From Candidatus Obscuribacterales bacterium (lineage in GTDB: Bacteria; Cyanobacteriota; Vampirovibrionia; Obscuribacterales; Obscuribacteraceae), in contig JACKCM010000002.1 of assembly GCA_020634035.1 (NCBI GenBank), positions 248,001 through 312,000 of the forward strand: DNA of 64,000 nucleotides, given 5' to 3'. The position numbers and the translations under genes were made by a program. Shown here piece by piece: positions 51,710 through 62,500 of the stretch. How positions within the stretch are numbered: the first letter of the stretch is position 1; each line of letters opens with the position of its first letter. The notes beneath the pieces are model-generated. The model worked only from the letters and a program-made list of their open reading frames with translations. It was not told the origin of the DNA and searched no databases.

Positions 51710-54400
51710 CTATCTTCTTCTCTTCTTCGATTTCGATTTGCCTGAAGTTTTGCTGCTGCCTTTTGTCAGAGATTTTTCTTTTGTGGATTCTTCGACATTC
51801 TGATTGGCGCTTACTCCTGAGCTTGTCGAGGCAGGCGCAGTTTGGGCTTTTTTGTTGCCGGTGGCAAGATGATCCGGCAGCTCTACCTCGGGCAGACCGG
51901 TAGACGGATTGGTCGGCGGTACTCCGATAATGAGCTCGTTGCCGCTCCATTTGCTCTTCATAACCGGGGTTTGCAATAGACCGCGGTCTCTCAGAACTTC
52001 TCTTTGTACTTGAGATTCCAGATAGTTGAAGGCTTCACCGAGGTTGGTGTTGACACCATCTTTTCTCAACCCGTCAATTAGATGTTTGGTGAATACACTG
52101 CCCTTGTATCTGGATGACTCCCAGGACCGCTGCGAGGGCATGCTGGATGTGATCACAAGCTGACCGGTTCCCTGCACCACTTTGTCCGGGTCCACATTAC
52201 ATACCCTTTGCAGTCCCTTAGAACTGGGGGCGACAACTCCTGAGTGGCAGGCGTCCAGAAGCAGAACTATTCTCTGCGCCTGAACTCTACCTTTTATGAT
52301 GCGAGCCAGATCTTGCATGGCGATTCCGGTGATAAACAGATTTTTGGGATCAGTGTCATGGGCGACAAGATAATTGACGCCACCGACATCGATATCAGAG
52401 GGACTGCCATGACTGGAGAAATAAATCATGACCAGATCATCGGGCTCGGCAACCCGAGGCAGCCAGTTTGAGCCCAGCACCGAGAGTATATTCGCTCTGG
52501 TCGCTTCTTCGTCGGTGAGAATCTGGACATGATCCGGGGCGAAGTTTCTCTCTTTGATCAAGAAATCATAGAAGTCTCTGGCGTCTTTTGCTGCGTATTG
52601 AAGATTGATATCAGAGTTCTTGAACCTGCTTATACCGACTATCACAGCCCATTTGTCTCTTATAGGCTTGTTGATAACAACCTGCGGAGTGCTGTCACCA
52701 TCGCCATCATCGCCACCGCTTCTGATGCCGGCAGCTCTTCGGACAAGCTCTTCCTGACGATCGTATTTCTTCTTCTGCTTATAGGCATCAAGCGATTTTT
52801 CGACCATAGCCAGCATCTTTTCGGGATAGGCGCGTTCTTTTATTGCCGAAGACGACCGCAACATGCGGGTGTCGGAGAGAATAGATCCTGCCTCTTCGTA
52901 TTTGGATGCGGCCATCAAGACATTGGCGCAGTCTTCGAGATGGAAGAGAGCGTATTTGAACTCGTCTCCCATACTCTTTTTGAACTTCTCCAGGGCGGTT
53001 CTATAAAGCGCTTCCGCCTTCAAGAGATAGCCCTTCTCCTGGTAGATGAGACCGAGCAAAAGCAAGCCTCTGGCCACAGAAGGGTCGTTCATTGTCAGCT
53101 CTTTTTCGAGAATTGAAAGAGATTGTTTCTCAGTGGATTCAGCTCCTTCGAGATCACCTTCAGCCAGGTCGAAAAGGGAGAGTTTGTGCAAGGTGCCGGC
53201 CAGGGCTAGGCCTTTGTCGTCTTTTGTTTTCAGTCCTTCCAGGGCTGTGGTCATCTTCTCTCGTTCAGCCTGGACCAGGCGAGAATTGAGCCGTTTAGCC
53301 TGCTTCAGGTCATCTCTTGCGCTCAGAGAGTCTCCAACAGCCAGATCTACCAGGGCTCTGTTGATATAGCCTCGGGCGTCTTTTTCTGTGGCCAGAGCTT
53401 TGTCCAGGTCTTCTTTTGCCGCAGCATTATTGCCCAGGATCATATTTGCTTCGGCTCTATCTATGAGAGCGGCATGGAGACTGCCGTTGACTTTAAGCGC
53501 TTCATCGAGCTCTTTGAGCGCTTTTTGAGTATCACCCGAATCGAGCAGGACATGGGCTAGCTTGTAATGGGCCATGGCATCGTTGGGCAGCAACTGAACA
53601 CCGTTTTCGAGGTCGCTGAGGGCTTTGTCTTTTTCTCCTAACTCATAATAAGCAAGACCTCGGCGCAGATAGTCCCAGCCTTTTTTCCGCGAGCGTTCCA
53701 GGGTCTTGGTGTAATAGGTGATGATCTGCTCAAAGTGTTCTTTCGCCTCTTTCGTCTCGCCTTTGAGCTGAAGCACTTCTCCCAGTTCATAGTGGAGCGG
53801 GAATGCGTCCTTCTTGTACTTCTTCAGAAGGTAGCGATATTCGGCGATGGCTCCGTCATAGTCATTGAGATGGCGCTTGCAATCAGCGCTACCTTCGTGA
53901 GCTTCTTTCGATTTTGGCGAAAATCCCAGCACTGCCTCATAGTCTTTGGCTGCTTTATCGTAATTGCCGTTGAATTTCAGCGCCCGGGCTCTTTTGAGAT
54001 AGCTTTCGATGTTTTTGGGATCCAGCCGCATAGCCTGGGTATAGTCATCGATGGCTTGTTTCTGTTTGCCCATGCTCATATAGAGGTCGCCACGCTTGAG
54101 GAAACAGGCAACCACATTAGGATTTATCTTTGTAGCTTGTTCATAGTCAGCCAGAGCGCCATCATAATCTTTGAGATGCTCCCGGGCGCTGGCTCTGTTT
54201 AAATAGGCGTCGAAAACTCGGGGGTCTTCGGTGAGCACTTTTGTAAAATAGGTAATCGAAGCCTGGTAGTCGCCTTTCTCCAGCTTCTTAAGCCCACGGT
54301 TTAGATTCTTCTCGTAGGGCGGACCTCCTGCCAGTGCTGCCGGACTCGACAGCGATATCAGAAGAAGCATAGAGGTTAGTACCGGAGCTATTTTTTTCAT
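51710..54400 (-). CDS. Exported TPR protein with caspase-like (C14/metacaspase) domain
   Basis: 896 residues. A signal peptide (PVLTSMLLLISLSSPAALA) precedes about twelve TPRs over residues 30-560. A caspase-hemoglobinase fold domain follows (DKWAVIVGISRFKNSDINLQ). The catalytic pair is visible: His664 in FSSHGSP and Cys718 in LLDACHSG. The domain ends before a Ser/Thr-rich and then strongly basic tail (KSKSKKRRR). A predicted Arg/Lys- or Asp-specific peptidase, exported, not the cytoplasmic effector of antiphage systems. The basic tail is odd for a secreted protein and might bind polyanions. Confidence 0.92.
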   Translation of the reverse strand: MKKIAPVLTSMLLLISLSSPAALAGGPPYEKNLNRGLKKLEKGDYQASITYFTKVLTEDPRVFDAYLNRASAREHLKDYDGALADYEQATKINPNVVACFLKRGDLYMSMGKQKQAIDDYTQAMRLDPKNIESYLKRARALKFNGNYDKAAKDYEAVLGFSPKSKEAHEGSADCKRHLNDYDGAIAEYRYLLKKYKKDAFPLHYELGEVLQLKGETKEAKEHFEQIITYYTKTLERSRKKGWDYLRRGLAYYELGEKDKALSDLENGVQLLPNDAMAHYKLAHVLLDSGDTQKALKELDEALKVNGSLHAALIDRAEANMILGNNAAAKEDLDKALATEKDARGYINRALVDLAVGDSLSARDDLKQAKRLNSRLVQAEREKMTTALEGLKTKDDKGLALAGTLHKLSLFDLAEGDLEGAESTEKQSLSILEKELTMNDPSVARGLLLLGLIYQEKGYLLKAEALYRTALEKFKKSMGDEFKYALFHLEDCANVLMAASKYEEAGSILSDTRMLRSSSAIKERAYPEKMLAMVEKSLDAYKQKKKYDRQEELVRRAAGIRSGGDDGDGDSTPQVVINKPIRDKWAVIVGISRFKNSDINLQYAAKDARDFYDFLIKERNFAPDHVQILTDEEATRANILSVLGSNWLPRVAEPDDLVMIYFSSHGSPSDIDVGGVNYLVAHDTDPKNLFITGIAMQDLARIIKGRVQAQRIVLLLDACHSGVVAPSSKGLQRVCNVDPDKVVQGTGQLVITSSMPSQRSWESSRYKGSVFTKHLIDGLRKDGVNTNLGEAFNYLESQVQREVLRDRGLLQTPVMKSKWSGNELIIGVPPTNPSTGLPEVELPDHLATGNKKAQTAPASTSSGVSANQNVEESTKEKSLTKGSSKTSGKSKSKKRRR

Positions 54401-54661
54401 GATAGAGGGCGTTCCTTATTTGAATGCTTCAGATTTTTGCATATACGGAGGCGAAAAACCTTTTCGGGCTTTGAAAATAAGATAATCATCCGAATCTTAT
54501 CGATTCATTTGACATCATATCTTCGTCTCTACAGGGCAACTTTCAGAATTAGGAGGGGCTCGAGAAAAATTTTGCTGACCCCTAAACCATTACAGGCTCA
54601 TCGATAGGGCTGAGGGGGCAGCAGATTGCCAGGCATGGCATGTTAATGTCAAGGGAAGAAG

Positions 54662-55597
54662 CTAGTGAACATCGATTAAATCCAGGCGGGCAAATACCGG
54701 TCGGTGGTCAGAGCCTACATCGTCACAAACTTCGCGCTCGGCACAGCGCAAGTCGGAGCTGGTCAGGACATGGTCTATAGGGATGAAGGGCAGAGGGCAT
54801 GGCCAAGATGGCTGCGGTCCGAACCCTTGTTCCGAATCGGTCAAGTTTCCCTCTTTTAGAAGGTCGGCGAAATATGGCGAGAACGGGCTGCAATTGAGGT
54901 CACCGAAGACTATCAGAGGACGCTGACCGGACTTCGCTTCTTCTGCCACTATATGCAGTTCTTTGTTGCGAAATCTCAGATCGTTTTTTGGAGTGACCGT
55001 GTGAGCCAGGATGATATTGAAGCTCTGACCGTTTTTCACGATGGAGGCTCTGATTCTGGGGCGTTTTATCTTGCCTGTGTATTCGATTGAAGGTTCGAGC
55101 AACTTATATTTGCTCATTAACATTACTCCGCCGAAACCTTCTTCTTTGTAGAGGTAAGGATATTCTGGGAGCGACCGACAGAGAAATTTGGTCCAGTCCT
55201 GTTTGAGTTCAATCACCCCGACCAGATCTGCATCTTTTGCTTTGATTACTTTCAGGGCTCGGTCATAGTTCTTGTTCTGGTAGGGACGGAGATTCAGTTG
55301 TAGAAGAGAGAGGCTGACGGTCGAAGCCGCTTGGGCTGATTTTGAAACCGGTAAATAGAGAAGGGCAACCGGTATCAAATTCAGTAGCAGTGTCACCATG
55401 TTCATCAAAATAGCTGTCTTGCTTTTGCTGACAATGGAGACTAGAACAAGAAGAATACTGAGGATTGAAAGAGGAATACGCAGGTGGCTGAGCAACTCCA
55501 ACAAAATATTGAATGTCCCAAAACAGGCAACCAATGAGAGCACCAGCAGCATAGCAGTGACAGCCAGGAGAAAATATTGTGACAGTCTCTTCAGCAA
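54662..55597 (-). CDS. Membrane endonuclease/exonuclease/phosphatase (EEP) family protein
   Basis: 311 residues. Three hydrophobic helices at the N-terminus are followed by an EEP domain outside or inside the membrane. Motifs: VGVIELKQDW (Glu metal ligand), GVMLMSKY, IILAHTVTP, the catalytic FGDLNCSPFSPYF, IDHVLTS and the final GSDHRPVFARLDL with the His. Members with this membrane-helix layout occur widely and probably act on phospholipids or nucleotides. A TTG start at 55597 is used; it lacks a clear Shine-Dalgarno, and an ATG about 15 codons in is an alternative. Confidence 0.88.
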   Translation of the reverse strand: MLKRLSQYFLLAVTAMLLVLSLVACFGTFNILLELLSHLRIPLSILSILLVLVSIVSKSKTAILMNMVTLLLNLIPVALLYLPVSKSAQAASTVSLSLLQLNLRPYQNKNYDRALKVIKAKDADLVGVIELKQDWTKFLCRSLPEYPYLYKEEGFGGVMLMSKYKLLEPSIEYTGKIKRPRIRASIVKNGQSFNIILAHTVTPKNDLRFRNKELHIVAEEAKSGQRPLIVFGDLNCSPFSPYFADLLKEGNLTDSEQGFGPQPSWPCPLPFIPIDHVLTSSDLRCAEREVCDDVGSDHRPVFARLDLIDVH

Positions 55598-55669
55598 AGT
55601 ATCTAGCTCTGGATTGACGGTGACAACGCCAATATTCTACAGTTTCATTTTACAAAAAGGATTTTAATA

Positions 55670-56473
55670 GTGTCTTCGTTTACTGATCCGGACAGCCCAG
55701 AATTTCTAGCCAAAATAAGAGGACTGAGTTCGGGTATCGCGGATATGAGTGAGGTCGCCCGGCTGGTTGATTCTGGCGACTTTGGTTCTGCTGTGGATCT
55801 GGCAGAGAAGGTCTTCGAGGGGCAGGGCAGGGGCTTTAATCCGATCGAAGAATTTGAAGATTGTCTGAAAGTGCTGATAGAAAAGTCGCCGGAGGCTGTG
55901 GGACGCCTGGAAGAAATTCTGGATAGTCTCTATGTCCAATTGAAGGACAATACCCACTCTCGAAGTCTGGTGGAGAAAGTGATTTTTCTGTCTCGATTAT
56001 TAAATCAGAGTGAGCGATTTACAGCGCTGTTCGAAGAGTTGAATCAAGGGGAAAGTGAACCTTTCGAGTTCAACTCTGTTGCCGGTTGGGAGGGAGCTGA
56101 GCTGTTTCTTGCCAGCGCCAGGGCTGATTTGATCAGGGATCGGTTTCCTAGTATCCTGCACCGGTTTCTTATGACTCTGACAAACATAGAAGCCGAGCTC
56201 ATTTTCATTCGGCGAGAGAATGAGTTTGAAGAATGGAATAACCACAGCGCTTTGTTTGAAGAAGCTGCTATTTCAATCCAAGCACCGCAGGCTGTAACCG
56301 AGGCGAAGCTTTGCTTTCGTCTTGCCCTTGAATATGGTGCGGATGATATAGCCGAGTATATTGGCAGGCGCGTTTGTTCTGTTTTGCAAGATGACCAGTT
56401 CAGCGCCGACCTGGCTGAGATAGCCAGAACCTACGGTCGGGATGCCCTGACAGAAACTCTAGAGAAGCAATAA
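55670..56473 (+). CDS. Cytoplasmic helical protein of unknown function
   Basis: 267 residues with a GTG start preceded by AAGGA. It is almost entirely alpha-helical and acidic, with repeat-like units (EVARLVDSGDFGSAVDLAEKV, IEEFEDCLKVLIEKSPEAVG, LVEKVIFLSRLLNQSERFT). It resembles a TPR or HEAT-type scaffold with weak motifs. No signal peptide or membrane helix. I cannot assign a family. Confidence 0.7.
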   Translation: MSSFTDPDSPEFLAKIRGLSSGIADMSEVARLVDSGDFGSAVDLAEKVFEGQGRGFNPIEEFEDCLKVLIEKSPEAVGRLEEILDSLYVQLKDNTHSRSLVEKVIFLSRLLNQSERFTALFEELNQGESEPFEFNSVAGWEGAELFLASARADLIRDRFPSILHRFLMTLTNIEAELIFIRRENEFEEWNNHSALFEEAAISIQAPQAVTEAKLCFRLALEYGADDIAEYIGRRVCSVLQDDQFSADLAEIARTYGRDALTETLEKQ

Positions 56474-56618
56474 CTAACTGTGTGGTAGGTTCGAAAAATT
56501 GGGCAGGTGGCGCAATCCCTTGCTCAGCTTGCATTTAATCTTGATAGTAACGCAGATGTCACGTTGGATTGTTACATTCTTTCTGTGGCAAGAATGACTT
56601 GCCGCACCCCATACTAAA

Positions 56619-56642
56619 ACCCCAGAGTAGAAATTCTGGGGT
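56619..56642. terminator. GC-rich hairpin, possible bidirectional terminator
   Basis: ACCCCAGA (56619-56626) pairs with TCTGGGGT (56635-56642) around an 8-base loop (the outer bases G27-T34 may wobble-pair), giving an 8-bp stem. On the minus strand it is followed by TTTTAG, a weak U-tract; on the plus strand GGGGG follows. It would end transcription of the 55670 gene or stop antisense read-through. Confidence 0.45.
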
Positions 56643-56701
56643 GGGGGTAAGCTGCGCTCAAATTCCAGTAAATCAGCCCCCTTACCCAGGTTTATTTTGA
56701 C

Positions 56702-57466
56702 ATGGCAATAGAATCAACAAATCATGCCCCGGAATATCCGGTCGCAAAAGATACTACTCAGAACGATATAGCCGGTTCTCACCTTCTAGCTTCTGCCTAT
56801 GGAGAGCAGTCTTTCGCTCCGCCTTCAGAGCGAAGAGAATCGTCGTCTGAAAACGGCATCCAGGTCGCATCAGCCCTGTCTGCCGGCATATGGACCGGTT
56901 TGCAGCGAGACGCCCAGCGTGATGGCGGCACCATGACCGATGCCTCGCCCGAGCAGCCAGAGGTCATTCTTGCCGGATTGACCGGCAAATTGTATGTAGG
57001 CAAGTTGAGAGATGCCGCCAATGACGCGGTGAACAGGACTGACCTTGGCAATGTTGTTCCAAGAAATGCTCGCAATTATGCCGGTGAGAAAGTGCCACCC
57101 TCTAATCAATGCGCTTCGACTTTGAGCGATTTGCTCATCAATGCAGGATTGATTACCTCCAGGGACTATCAGATAAGAGTCACCGATATGGTCGGTTTAT
57201 TGAACGGCAAGGTAGGCCGACCCGAAGTACTCTCAGGCAAATTTGACAAGAGTGATTTTCGAGATGGTTCAATTGGTATCATCGCCGGCATGGGTCATAG
57301 CCGAAATGGAAGCAACCACATCGCTATTGTCGAAAGGCATGGAGACAAAGTTTCCATTATTCATAATAACGGCGGCAGAGTGGTTCGTCAGGACATAACC
57401 GATAAGTTCTATTATCGCGACGGAAGCCCTCGCTATTCAGATATGCGTCTCTTCAAGCTGAAATAA
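56702..57466 (+). CDS. NlpC/P60-like Cys/His amidase candidate
   Basis: 254 residues. The first 100 are low-complexity (Asn/Ala/Ser). The C-terminal domain has the order Cys-His-polar of papain-like amidases: NQCASTLSDLLINAG (nucleophile Cys), GSIGIIAGMGHSRNGSNHIAIVERHG (His) and HNNGG-RVVRQDITDKFYYRDG. This suggests cell-wall or peptide amide hydrolysis. There is no signal peptide, so it may be exported in another way or act inside. It is a candidate only: the fold is not proven. Confidence 0.65.
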   Translation: MAIESTNHAPEYPVAKDTTQNDIAGSHLLASAYGEQSFAPPSERRESSSENGIQVASALSAGIWTGLQRDAQRDGGTMTDASPEQPEVILAGLTGKLYVGKLRDAANDAVNRTDLGNVVPRNARNYAGEKVPPSNQCASTLSDLLINAGLITSRDYQIRVTDMVGLLNGKVGRPEVLSGKFDKSDFRDGSIGIIAGMGHSRNGSNHIAIVERHGDKVSIIHNNGGRVVRQDITDKFYYRDGSPRYSDMRLFKLK

Positions 57467-57479
57467 GCGCATATCTCGG

Positions 57480-58913
57480 TTAGTCGACCTTTTTTAATGC
57501 CGGTACTTTCCACTTGCCGGAGGTGGCAGATTCTTCTGGCCAGTAGAGCCTGAGCACTGCCATGAACGGTTTATTGGGAGCCGGCAGCCAGTTTGAAACC
57601 TTGTCAGTATCCTGTGGCTTTTCCTGCTGCAGATAAAGGGTGAGGCTGCCATCGTCTGCGAGTTTCAAATCTGGCAGCATTGGCGAGTTAATTAAGTATC
57701 TGTTCAATTCGTTGGCTACCAAAAGGCTTGATGGCAGCTCGTACATGGTCAGAGACCAGAAGGCTTTGACCGGTGGCAGATTGCCTTTTTCGAAGCGAAT
57801 TGCATACTTGTGTTTTGAGCCATCTAACTTATCGCCATCGGCATCGGTGGCAAATATAGGATACATGGCTTCCATCTTCGAGTTGCCGAATATGCCCAGT
57901 TTGGCTGCGGCCATGCGATATAGATAATTGTTCTTCAAATATTCTCTGGTGCCGAAGATATCGCCACTGGTGACCTTGCCTTTGTCGATTTCATTGTGCT
58001 TGAAATTCTCGTAGGTCTGCCAGGCTTCTTCGATGCCTGATTCCATGGCGCCGCGAATCTCTTTGGGCAGGCTATCTGAATCGAATTTAGCACCGGGAGC
58101 GATTCCAGCTTTTGCAAAGCGGGTCATCAAATCTTTTTCGCTCTCTACTGCCGGGCAGAAATCGAGCAAGAAGTTGAGCACAGGGAAAACTTCTAGAGAG
58201 TGACTGTTTTCAGAGAGTGTTACCGGCTTTATAAAGTCTATCGCCGGAGCGCTTTTAGGACTTGCTTTGCCTTCGAATTGAGAGAGTGGTTTCAACTCGT
58301 AGCCTTTCTGAATTTCTTTGACGTTCTCTAGGTCAGCCGCATTAAAAAGTTGGGTGCGATAAACGCCAAGCACAAGCTCTGTCTCTGATTTGATCACCTC
58401 TTTAATGCCATCCGGCTTGGTTCCGTTCCAGTCGGGTCCGGCTATTAAATAATTGCCTCCGGCATTACCGGTGGTGCGGCTGCCGAGATAGGCGAAGTTA
58501 TGGGTGTAGAGGTCGATGAGCTGGACTGAGAAATATCGCTTTTCGTCTATGGCGGGCAGAGTCAGAACCATCGGTTCTGTCCGCAGATCAAGACCGACCA
58601 TTGAATATGGAGTATCCGAGTTAGGGGTTTGAACCGCTTTGTCTTCCGGGGTGAAAACCCTGGCGATGCTCTTAATTTGATTGAAACCTGCTTTGAATTC
58701 AGGGTTTTTCGTATCCACGAAATAGCTGTAGAGGATGCGGTAGGCGTCAACCATCGGGAAAGCGTATACGTAGGCATCTTTTGCGATGTTTTTAGCCTCT
58801 TCTTGATTGATATCGGCGGACAGGGCAGCACCGGCGGTGTTTATTGACATTGTTATTACTCCAAGCAGCATAGAGACGACAGCCAGGCAGCGATTTACCG
58901 AAGATAATGACAT
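57480..58913 (-). CDS. Secreted DUF1254/DUF1214 protein
   Basis: 477 residues from the ATG at 58913, which gives a clean signal peptide (LAVVSMLLGVITMSINTAGA); an upstream ATG at 58973 adds a poorly hydrophobic extension. An N-terminal DUF1254 domain shows DAYVYAFPMVDAYRILY and TPNSDTPYSMVGLDLRTEPM; C-terminal DUF1214 shows PPVKAFWSLTMYELPSSLLV and PAPNKPFMAVLRLYWPEES. The pair is common in periplasmic proteins of unknown enzymatic role. It is transcribed convergently with the amidase-like gene with 13 bp between stops. Confidence 0.92.
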   Translation of the reverse strand: MSLSSVNRCLAVVSMLLGVITMSINTAGAALSADINQEEAKNIAKDAYVYAFPMVDAYRILYSYFVDTKNPEFKAGFNQIKSIARVFTPEDKAVQTPNSDTPYSMVGLDLRTEPMVLTLPAIDEKRYFSVQLIDLYTHNFAYLGSRTTGNAGGNYLIAGPDWNGTKPDGIKEVIKSETELVLGVYRTQLFNAADLENVKEIQKGYELKPLSQFEGKASPKSAPAIDFIKPVTLSENSHSLEVFPVLNFLLDFCPAVESEKDLMTRFAKAGIAPGAKFDSDSLPKEIRGAMESGIEEAWQTYENFKHNEIDKGKVTSGDIFGTREYLKNNYLYRMAAAKLGIFGNSKMEAMYPIFATDADGDKLDGSKHKYAIRFEKGNLPPVKAFWSLTMYELPSSLLVANELNRYLINSPMLPDLKLADDGSLTLYLQQEKPQDTDKVSNWLPAPNKPFMAVLRLYWPEESATSGKWKVPALKKVD

Positions 58914-59044
58914 CGAGTATCGCGTTCTGTCTGAACAGGAGAGTTGTGGGATTTTAAATCTTCCCATTCCCATATTGGATAGGTCCCCGAAGAGATTCGA
59001 ATCCGAGAACTATAGCATCGATAAAGGGGAATTGGCTCTTGAAT

Positions 59045-59458
59045 TCAGCTCCGGGGCTTGTTGAATTTCTTGAGCTTGGGAAGCTTCGGTCCTTCGGGCG
59101 GTGTCTCTTTCTGCTCCAGCTTCTTGAGATTCTCAGCGACCACCATAGTATCCGGATGGTTGTCACCCAGGGCAATTTTGTAGAGCTGGTAGGCAGTTTG
59201 ACAGAGGCGTTTTGCGCCGTCCGTATCGCCCTGGCTGAAATAGGTACCGGCCAGTGCGTTTAAGCTGAAGGCTATCTCTGCCACCGATTCGTTTTGCAGG
59301 AATCCGGAGGCTTTATCGAGCCATGCTGAATTGATGCTTCTGCCGGCGCCCAAACCCTCAATAGCCGTGCTAAAGCCATTTAATCGCGGCTCAAAAGCCT
59401 CTAGCTCAGAGGCAAGAGATATTGCATTGCTCAGCAATTCGTCTGGATTGTTGGTCAA
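59045..59458 (-). CDS. Small kinesin-light-chain-like TPR protein
   Basis: 137 residues. A TTG start (59458) is assumed; no ribosome-binding site is evident. Helices are typical of TPR_12/kinesin light chain repeats: NALAGTYFSQGDTDGAKRLCQ and QLYKIALGDNHPDTMVVAENL. The tail is Lys/Pro-rich (GPKLPKLKKFNKPRS). It is divergent from the WG-repeat gene with 60 bp between starts. Likely a small cytoplasmic adaptor. Confidence 0.65.
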   Translation of the reverse strand: MTNNPDELLSNAISLASELEAFEPRLNGFSTAIEGLGAGRSINSAWLDKASGFLQNESVAEIAFSLNALAGTYFSQGDTDGAKRLCQTAYQLYKIALGDNHPDTMVVAENLKKLEQKETPPEGPKLPKLKKFNKPRS

Positions 59459-59520
59459 CTTGGGGATCCAAGGTCTGTCTACTCAAGATTAATCTTACTC
59501 TTGTCCGGTAAAAATACAAG

Positions 59521-62500
59521 TTGGCTAGCAACCAATCTTTAGTATGTAGTCTGTCTTTTTTGACTTTGTTCTCTACCTTAAATCTGCTTGGCCAAATAGG
59601 CTGGGGAATATACATTGAAACTGGCTCCTGGTGGAGAAAGACCATAGTTAAAGCATTAGTCCTGACCCTTATGGCTCTGGTTCTGGCTGTTTCCGGCAGC
59701 TTTTCAGAGCTGCGCGCCCAGGGGTTGGTTCCTTTGCCGTTCGAGAAAACCAGGCGTTCGGGGAAAGTTCTGGATAAATCAGGCAAAGTCGTCTTTGAAT
59801 TTGAAGACTATGAGAAAATCGCAGACTTCTCAGAGGGGCTGGCGAGGTTCATTACAAAGCAAGGAGGAAGGTATTGTTGGGGATACTATGATGCAAACGG
59901 CAGGATGGCATTGAGACCAATCTATTCGTATGCTTCTGATTTTCAAAACGGAAGAGCCCTGGTGGGCATCTACACTGGAAAATATTTTGCGATTATTGAT
60001 CGTCAAGGAAAGCTTATTCAGAAGCTTCCTTCAAATCTCGTGCCTTGTGACCACTTTGGCATAGATGAAAGGCAGTTAGGCGGGTTCTTTTGTGTGTCTC
60101 AGAGATCAGGGGTGAAGAAGAAAGCTGGATTATTTGGGGGCACCAGGCTCAATCTGGGTTTGCTCAATGGCGAGGGGGAGCTGGTAGTACCCTGTAGGTA
60201 CGACAATTTCGGTGAAGCTTCTGAAGGATTGATACCTGTGGAGCTATCTCGAAAATTGGGATTCGTAGACTATAACGGAAAGGTAGTGGTCGAGCCGAAG
60301 TATAGATATGTAAGCCGTTTCAAAAATGGCTTGGCTCGTGTATTGAGCTTTGAGTCCGAACCAGATTCAGGAGCAGAATCTGGATATGGTTTGATAGATA
60401 CCAGTGGGAAGATAGTCGTACCGCTTGAGTACAAACAGATCGGTCTTCTCTCCGAAGGTTTAATCGCTTTTCGAAAAAACGAGAAATTAGGCTATATGAA
60501 TCGAGAGCTGAAGATAGTCATTCCCGAGATTTTCGACAAGGCGGGAGATTTTTCTGAAGGTCTGGCACCGGTAGAATTCGAGGGCGGTTACGGCTTCATC
60601 GATAGGGCAGGACAATTCAAGGTCAAACCTCGTTTTGTCATGGTTAATCCTTACGAGGGTCGAAGCGCTCTGGTAGCGATAGACAAACGGGAAAAGAAAG
60701 TTCCTCCAGCGGCGTCGATGGATGACTTTTACACAGCTTTGCGCCGAGTGGACAAGTTGAAGCCTTATCCTGCGGAGTATTATATCAAGCCGGAATTCAA
60801 ATACGGCTTAATAGATTCAAGCGGGCAGCTTCTATGTGATACCGGATTCGATGAGATTTCAGCACCATCCGATGGTATGCGAGTGGTAAAGTCTGGTAGC
60901 AAATATGGTTATATTAGCTGTGGGGGGAAATTGCTGATAGCGTCCAAATATTCCTCTGCTCGAGCATTCTCTTGCGGTCGTGCCATTGTGGCAGATAAGC
61001 CTAAGTATTGGTATGCAAAGAAATCGGAAGAGAAGTTCGATCCGGTAGTTGGGATTTTAGGAGAATTTGGTACTTACCACGCTGTTATCGATCCGGAATT
61101 GCTTTTAGCGAATTTAGAGATCAGCTCATCTATAGTCTCTCGTTTTCCTGATAGCGCAAATGCTTATGCTAATAGAGCTGTTTTTCTAAATAGGCTAAAG
61201 CGTTTCCATCGAGCACTTGCCGACCTTGAGAAGGCTGTTTCCCTGAATCCCAATTCGGCGGACCTAATCGAAGCTAGAGCCTATTGCTATCTAAAGACGG
61301 ACAAACCAGAGAAGGCGCAGAGGGCTGTAGAAGATCTGCGAGAGAACCTCAAATTAGTTCAAGGAGCTATTGTCTCTCCAGGCGCTGTTCTCAGTTTCCT
61401 GTGGAATTCAGCTATTGCAGAACAGAATAAGGTTCGAGACAAAACCTTAATGAGCCATCCATTAAGCTGGAAGAATGGCATGGTTACTTTGCCCGTTAGT
61501 TGTACGCCGGAATATTTTGGTCAGATGAACCCGGGCGTTGAAAATCTAGCTGAAGCTTTCGAGGCGGCTGGAGAACTCGATATTGCAGAGCAATTGATCT
61601 GCCCTCAGTCTTTTACATTGGTGCCTTTTGCTATCAATTATCCTTTGGATAGAAGTGAGATTGAGCGCCGATACGAAGAGACGGATCTCAAGTTACAATC
61701 TGCTTCTAGGTCTTCAAAACCAACTGCTGATTTTTCTCTCTTTGCCAAGCGAAAGGCTTGTTTGGCTGCTCTCGGGGATCTTATTGAATTGCGAAAGCAT
61801 CGTTATGAAGTAGATAATCTAGAAGCGCTTCTAGAAAAGAGAGTGCGGCTCATAGAGAAGGCTGCCGAATATAGAAGGATTTCAAGTCGAAAGCGAAAAA
61901 ATGGCATTCTAAGATCATCTTTTGGAGTACCCGGAGATTTCGATATCAACAGCGCCAAACTGGACCTAGCCAACTTTTGGGCGGAGTTCGATGATTATAG
62001 ATGTGAGCCGATATTTGAAGAGCTGTTGACAAATAGATTCTCGAGAAATCTCTCCTCAGGCAGCTATGCTTTGTATCTGGCTCGAAAAGGTAGAGTAAAA
62101 AGAGCGAAGGAAGTCTATTCTGCATTGAGTGACTTGCCCGAGGCTCAGTTGGTGGCAGCTCGAATGATTGGCGGTAATACAGAAAGGGAGAGAGTCCAAG
62201 ACCTGATTCGAGCGAATTCAGCGCGCCTTGATAAGGCTCAAGCTTTGCGTCGAAAACAACAGCAGTTCTGGATGCCTGACCAGGGTGATAAAAGTTACCT
62301 TTCTCTGCCTCCAGCGCCGATTCGATTGAATGAAAACAGACCTGCTAAGCTGTTCGAACTAGCACGAAGATGCGAGGATCTCTCTCTGGTTAATGCCTCT
62401 CTCTACTATCTGAAGCTAGCCGAAAATTCTTTGAAGAACGATACCAGCTCGTCAGATATGAAGACGATGATTGAGCGATTTAGACGAACTCATTTACCGA

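Noticed and set aside
51710..54400. Caspase-based antiphage defence
   Set aside because: The protein has a signal peptide, and there are no NTPase, nucleotide cyclase or pore-forming partner genes nearby.
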